A DNA stretch of 40,993 nucleotides from CAYQMF01 sp964418595 (GTDB lineage: Bacteria; Planctomycetota; UBA1135; UBA2386): the NCBI GenBank assembly GCA_964418595.1, contig CAYQMF010000051.1, positions 1 to 40,993 on the forward strand. The letters run 5' to 3'. This document shows, piece by piece, positions 38,873 to 40,993 of this stretch. Position 1 is the stretch's first letter. The number at the start of each line of letters is the position of its first letter. The notes beneath the pieces are model-generated. The model was not told where the DNA came from. It saw nothing but the letters and a program-made list of their open reading frames with translations, and searched no databases. The translations under genes were made by a program, and so were the position numbers.

Positions 38873-40924
38873 TCATGGATCGATGGTCGGGATTCCGAGT
38901 CCATGCAGGTACGAATACGTGCCTTCGTAGCACTCGGGCAATCGCGTCGGATCATCCTGATCTCCCGGTGGCACGAAGATCGCCATCCCCTGGCGCGCGC
39001 GCGTCAGTAGCACGCGGTAGGCATTCACGAGGTACTGCTGCCGCATGGGCTTCCGCACGCTCAGCCAGCCTTTGGCGTTGAACGCGCGATGCTGCCATCC
39101 CTGTGACGTGAAGCGCAGGTCGGCGTCCCAGGTGACGCACACCCAGTCGAGTTCGAGGCCCTGGACCTGGTACTCGGTCGCGGCATCTTCGAGATACCAG
39201 CTGGAGCGCGTGTCTTCGGGCCCGTCGAGAAACCACTTCACGGCATCGACCTTGACGCGGACGTCGACTGCGTGCGGCTTGAGGCGCTCGGCGCCCGAGC
39301 TCGCGACGAGACCGTAACGCTCCGAACCGCGCGCGCGGGCACGCACCCAGTGCTTGGCGGCGTCGAGGTTGCGCGTGAGCACGATGGGGTACCGCCCCAT
39401 CATCTCAGCAAGGAGTTCGCGCGCTCGGGCGCGATCGACGTCGAGGACGGCCTTGACGAACGAAGAGACCCGCTCGGACCGGAACGACCGCATCGAGACC
39501 GCGAGGTGCAGCTCCGCGCGTTGCGCCACACGGGCCACGCCCGCGAGTCGCTCCAAGGCCTGGCCGGCCGCGTATTCGTGGTCGGACAACTCCGGGGAGA
39601 TGTACACCCGCCATGCCGGGAAGTGCTCTCGCACGGCGTCGAGCCAGGTGCTGATGCCGGCCTCGCCGGTGTTGATCTCTTGACCTCCGCCGACGAGGCA
39701 CACGACCACGGCCCATCGGGCATGGCGGTCCATGTACTCGAGCAGGAACTGCGGCTCGGAGCGATCGAAGCCGGGGCGGCCCTTGCGTCGCCGCATGAAG
39801 TCCGCCGTCTTCTGCAGATCCCACGCGCGCTGCGCTTCGTCGAAAATGACGACGTGATCGTGCGGTGGCTCGTTTGTCGGCATCGTCCGCACGCCTTCGT
39901 CGCGCCAGTGGTGCACGTTCTGGATGAACGGCTTCACCTGCTGCGCGATCGCGCCCTTGCGCGGGCGCGCGCCCTCGGCGCGGCGTCGCTGAAACTCGTC
40001 GCGGGTCAGCGCTTCCCGGAGCACGGCCACCAGCGGGCCGTTGCCCGAGAGAAACACGGCATGAGTGGCGTCGTCGGCGCGCCGGTGGCGGGTGGCAATG
40101 TTGAGCCCCGCCAGTGTCTTGCCCGCTCCGGGGACTCCGGTCACGAACACGACGGCCTTGAAACACTCCCGCGCGGCTTCGGCGATGACCTGCTCGATCG
40201 TGCGCGACGTGGCTGTGAGATTGCGCGCACCCGCGTCGTTGCGCGAGACTGCCTCCACGGTGTGACGGGAATACAGGGCGCGCGCGGCCTCGATGATCGT
40301 CGGCGTTGGCTGGTAGTTGGCGGCACCCCAGCGCAGGCCGTCGAGCGCGGGCCCCGTGGCCAGTTCGCGCGCCGATCCGATGGCGGTGGCGAGGCCGATA
40401 GTGTTGCAGCGCCGGGGTGGACGCACGCCATCGGCGTGCGGCGCGCTCCATTCCGGATCCGAGGTGGACGCCTCGGTCGCCACCAGGACAGGGAACACCG
40501 ACGCGTCGTGGCTGCCGGCGTGGAAGTTCTTGAGGTCGAGCGCGTAGTCCCAGGCCTGGTCGACGTCTGCGCGGAGGTACTGCTTCTCGCCAACCTTGAA
40601 CTCGATGGGGAGGATGGCGGATCCGGTCAACACCACTGCGTCGATCCGGGAGCCGAGACGGGGAACCTCGAACTCGAGGAAGACCCAGCCGGTGACGCCA
40701 GCCAACGACCCGCGCAGGGTGTCGATCTGCATCAGCCACGCGTCGCGCTGGGCAGGAGTTACCTCGAACGCGCTGCGCGCCGCGAGATGACCCAGCACCG
40801 CCGTCGGCGCCATGGCCAAGAAGCGGTCGATCGACGTCGCATGCCATGCGGGGATGCGACGGGTGTCCGGGACGTCGGAGGTCACGCAACCGCATGATGC
40901 CGTCTGGCACCAGGTAGGCGCCAT
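38873..40924 (-). CDS. DUF2075-family DNA/RNA helicase-like protein
   Basis: The protein has 683 residues. The N-terminal third has WVFLEFEVPRLGSRIDAVVL and ILPIEFKVGEKQY, a nuclease-like fold (E..D..EFK, as in PD-(D/E)XK and NERD-type modules), near residues 80-115. The helicase part has Walker A VTGVPGAGKTLAGLN (about 260-275), Walker B HVVIFDEAQRAW (about 355-370), VVVCLVGGGQEINTGE (motif III-like) and the C-terminal TEYQVQGLELDWVCVTW and NAYRVLLTRARQGMAIFVPP motifs of superfamily 1. This is the DUF2075/Schlafen group 3 type, often found in defence regions. The ATG at 40924 is used, but a GTG at 40885 gives a similar family start. Its stop is 234 bases before the AlbA_2 ATG on the same strand. 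Confidence 0.85.
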   Translation of the reverse strand: MAPTWCQTASCGCVTSDVPDTRRIPAWHATSIDRFLAMAPTAVLGHLAARSAFEVTPAQRDAWLMQIDTLRGSLAGVTGWVFLEFEVPRLGSRIDAVVLTGSAILPIEFKVGEKQYLRADVDQAWDYALDLKNFHAGSHDASVFPVLVATEASTSDPEWSAPHADGVRPPRRCNTIGLATAIGSARELATGPALDGLRWGAANYQPTPTIIEAARALYSRHTVEAVSRNDAGARNLTATSRTIEQVIAEAARECFKAVVFVTGVPGAGKTLAGLNIATRHRRADDATHAVFLSGNGPLVAVLREALTRDEFQRRRAEGARPRKGAIAQQVKPFIQNVHHWRDEGVRTMPTNEPPHDHVVIFDEAQRAWDLQKTADFMRRRKGRPGFDRSEPQFLLEYMDRHARWAVVVCLVGGGQEINTGEAGISTWLDAVREHFPAWRVYISPELSDHEYAAGQALERLAGVARVAQRAELHLAVSMRSFRSERVSSFVKAVLDVDRARARELLAEMMGRYPIVLTRNLDAAKHWVRARARGSERYGLVASSGAERLKPHAVDVRVKVDAVKWFLDGPEDTRSSWYLEDAATEYQVQGLELDWVCVTWDADLRFTSQGWQHRAFNAKGWLSVRKPMRQQYLVNAYRVLLTRARQGMAIFVPPGDQDDPTRLPECYEGTYSYLHGLGIPTIDP

Positions 40925-40993
40925 GCCGCGGCCTCCGACTAGCCCAGCTTCCGCAGTTCAAGGCACCGAAGGGTTGAGGATCAACGACTTGTG

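Noticed and set aside
38731..38955. 74-codon minus-strand frame between the helicase and AlbA_2 genes
   Set aside because: It overlaps the end of the helicase gene, has no ribosome-binding site and no family. The direct repeats explain part of it.
1..40993. CRISPR arrays, tRNA and rRNA genes
   Set aside because: I looked for regularly spaced repeats, tRNA-like cloverleaf ends and conserved rRNA stretches and saw none. A tRNAscan-SE or Infernal run would be more decisive.

Overview
The window is very GC-rich (about 70% by eye), densely packed and entirely bacterial in style. Planctomycetota is the best guess. The Asp-box protein at 35.1-36.9 kb ends in a C-terminal domain with a GIPGVGALTATLPIPP-type motif that I associate with that phylum, and there is a FliA/WhiG-type sigma factor, LVIVD-repeat and HEAT-repeat surface proteins, and many starts without Shine-Dalgarno sequences. 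This assignment is an inference; Myxococcota or another high-GC phylum is not excluded.

Layout. 0-5 kb: the 3' end of a YggS-type PLP protein, a HEAT-repeat exported protein, the etfB-etfA electron-transfer flavoprotein operon, then a sigma factor-acetyltransferase pair whose leader carries a clear c-di-GMP-I (GEMM-I) riboswitch, which was not in any protein track. 5-8.2 kb: a glycosyltransferase and an LVIVD beta-propeller lipoprotein. 8.2-24.7 kb: a surface-polysaccharide locus. It has an ABC exporter (Wzm/Wzt), an unusual fusion of a glucuronyl-C5-epimerase-like domain with a radical SAM/SPASM domain, UDP-GlcNAc 2-epimerase, a methyltransferase-glycosyltransferase fusion, two more glycosyltransferases and two divergent asparagine-synthetase-type amidotransferases. 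Together these could make a UDP-ManNAc-containing, amidated or otherwise modified glycan and export it through Wzm/Wzt. 24.7-31.1 kb: small housekeeping or unknown genes, a TetR regulator, and a lipoprotein with a TetR-like operator in its promoter. 31.3-34.1 kb: pyruvate phosphate dikinase. 34.2-40.9 kb: frameshifted lipoprotein, Asp-box and AlbA_2/ATPase genes, a dnaE2 remnant and a DUF2075-type helicase.

The most unusual content is in the decayed stretch 26-38.7 kb. It holds two copies of a roughly 188-bp, highly structured element (29060-29247 and, inverted, 36953-37138) that are close to 90% identical. Each copy sits inside a protein-coding sequence, in the sense orientation, directly 3' of TTGGG, and each ends in GATGGG. 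One interrupts a DUF6544-like gene and shifts its frame. The other adds 62 codons in frame to a fragment of error-prone DNA polymerase DnaE2. Nearby, a slipin gene and a CBM9-like gene are both missing their 5' ends at one head-to-head junction. I read the window as a housekeeping and glycan chromosome segment with a pocket of gene decay and a small non-autonomous palindromic mobile element that I cannot match to a named family.
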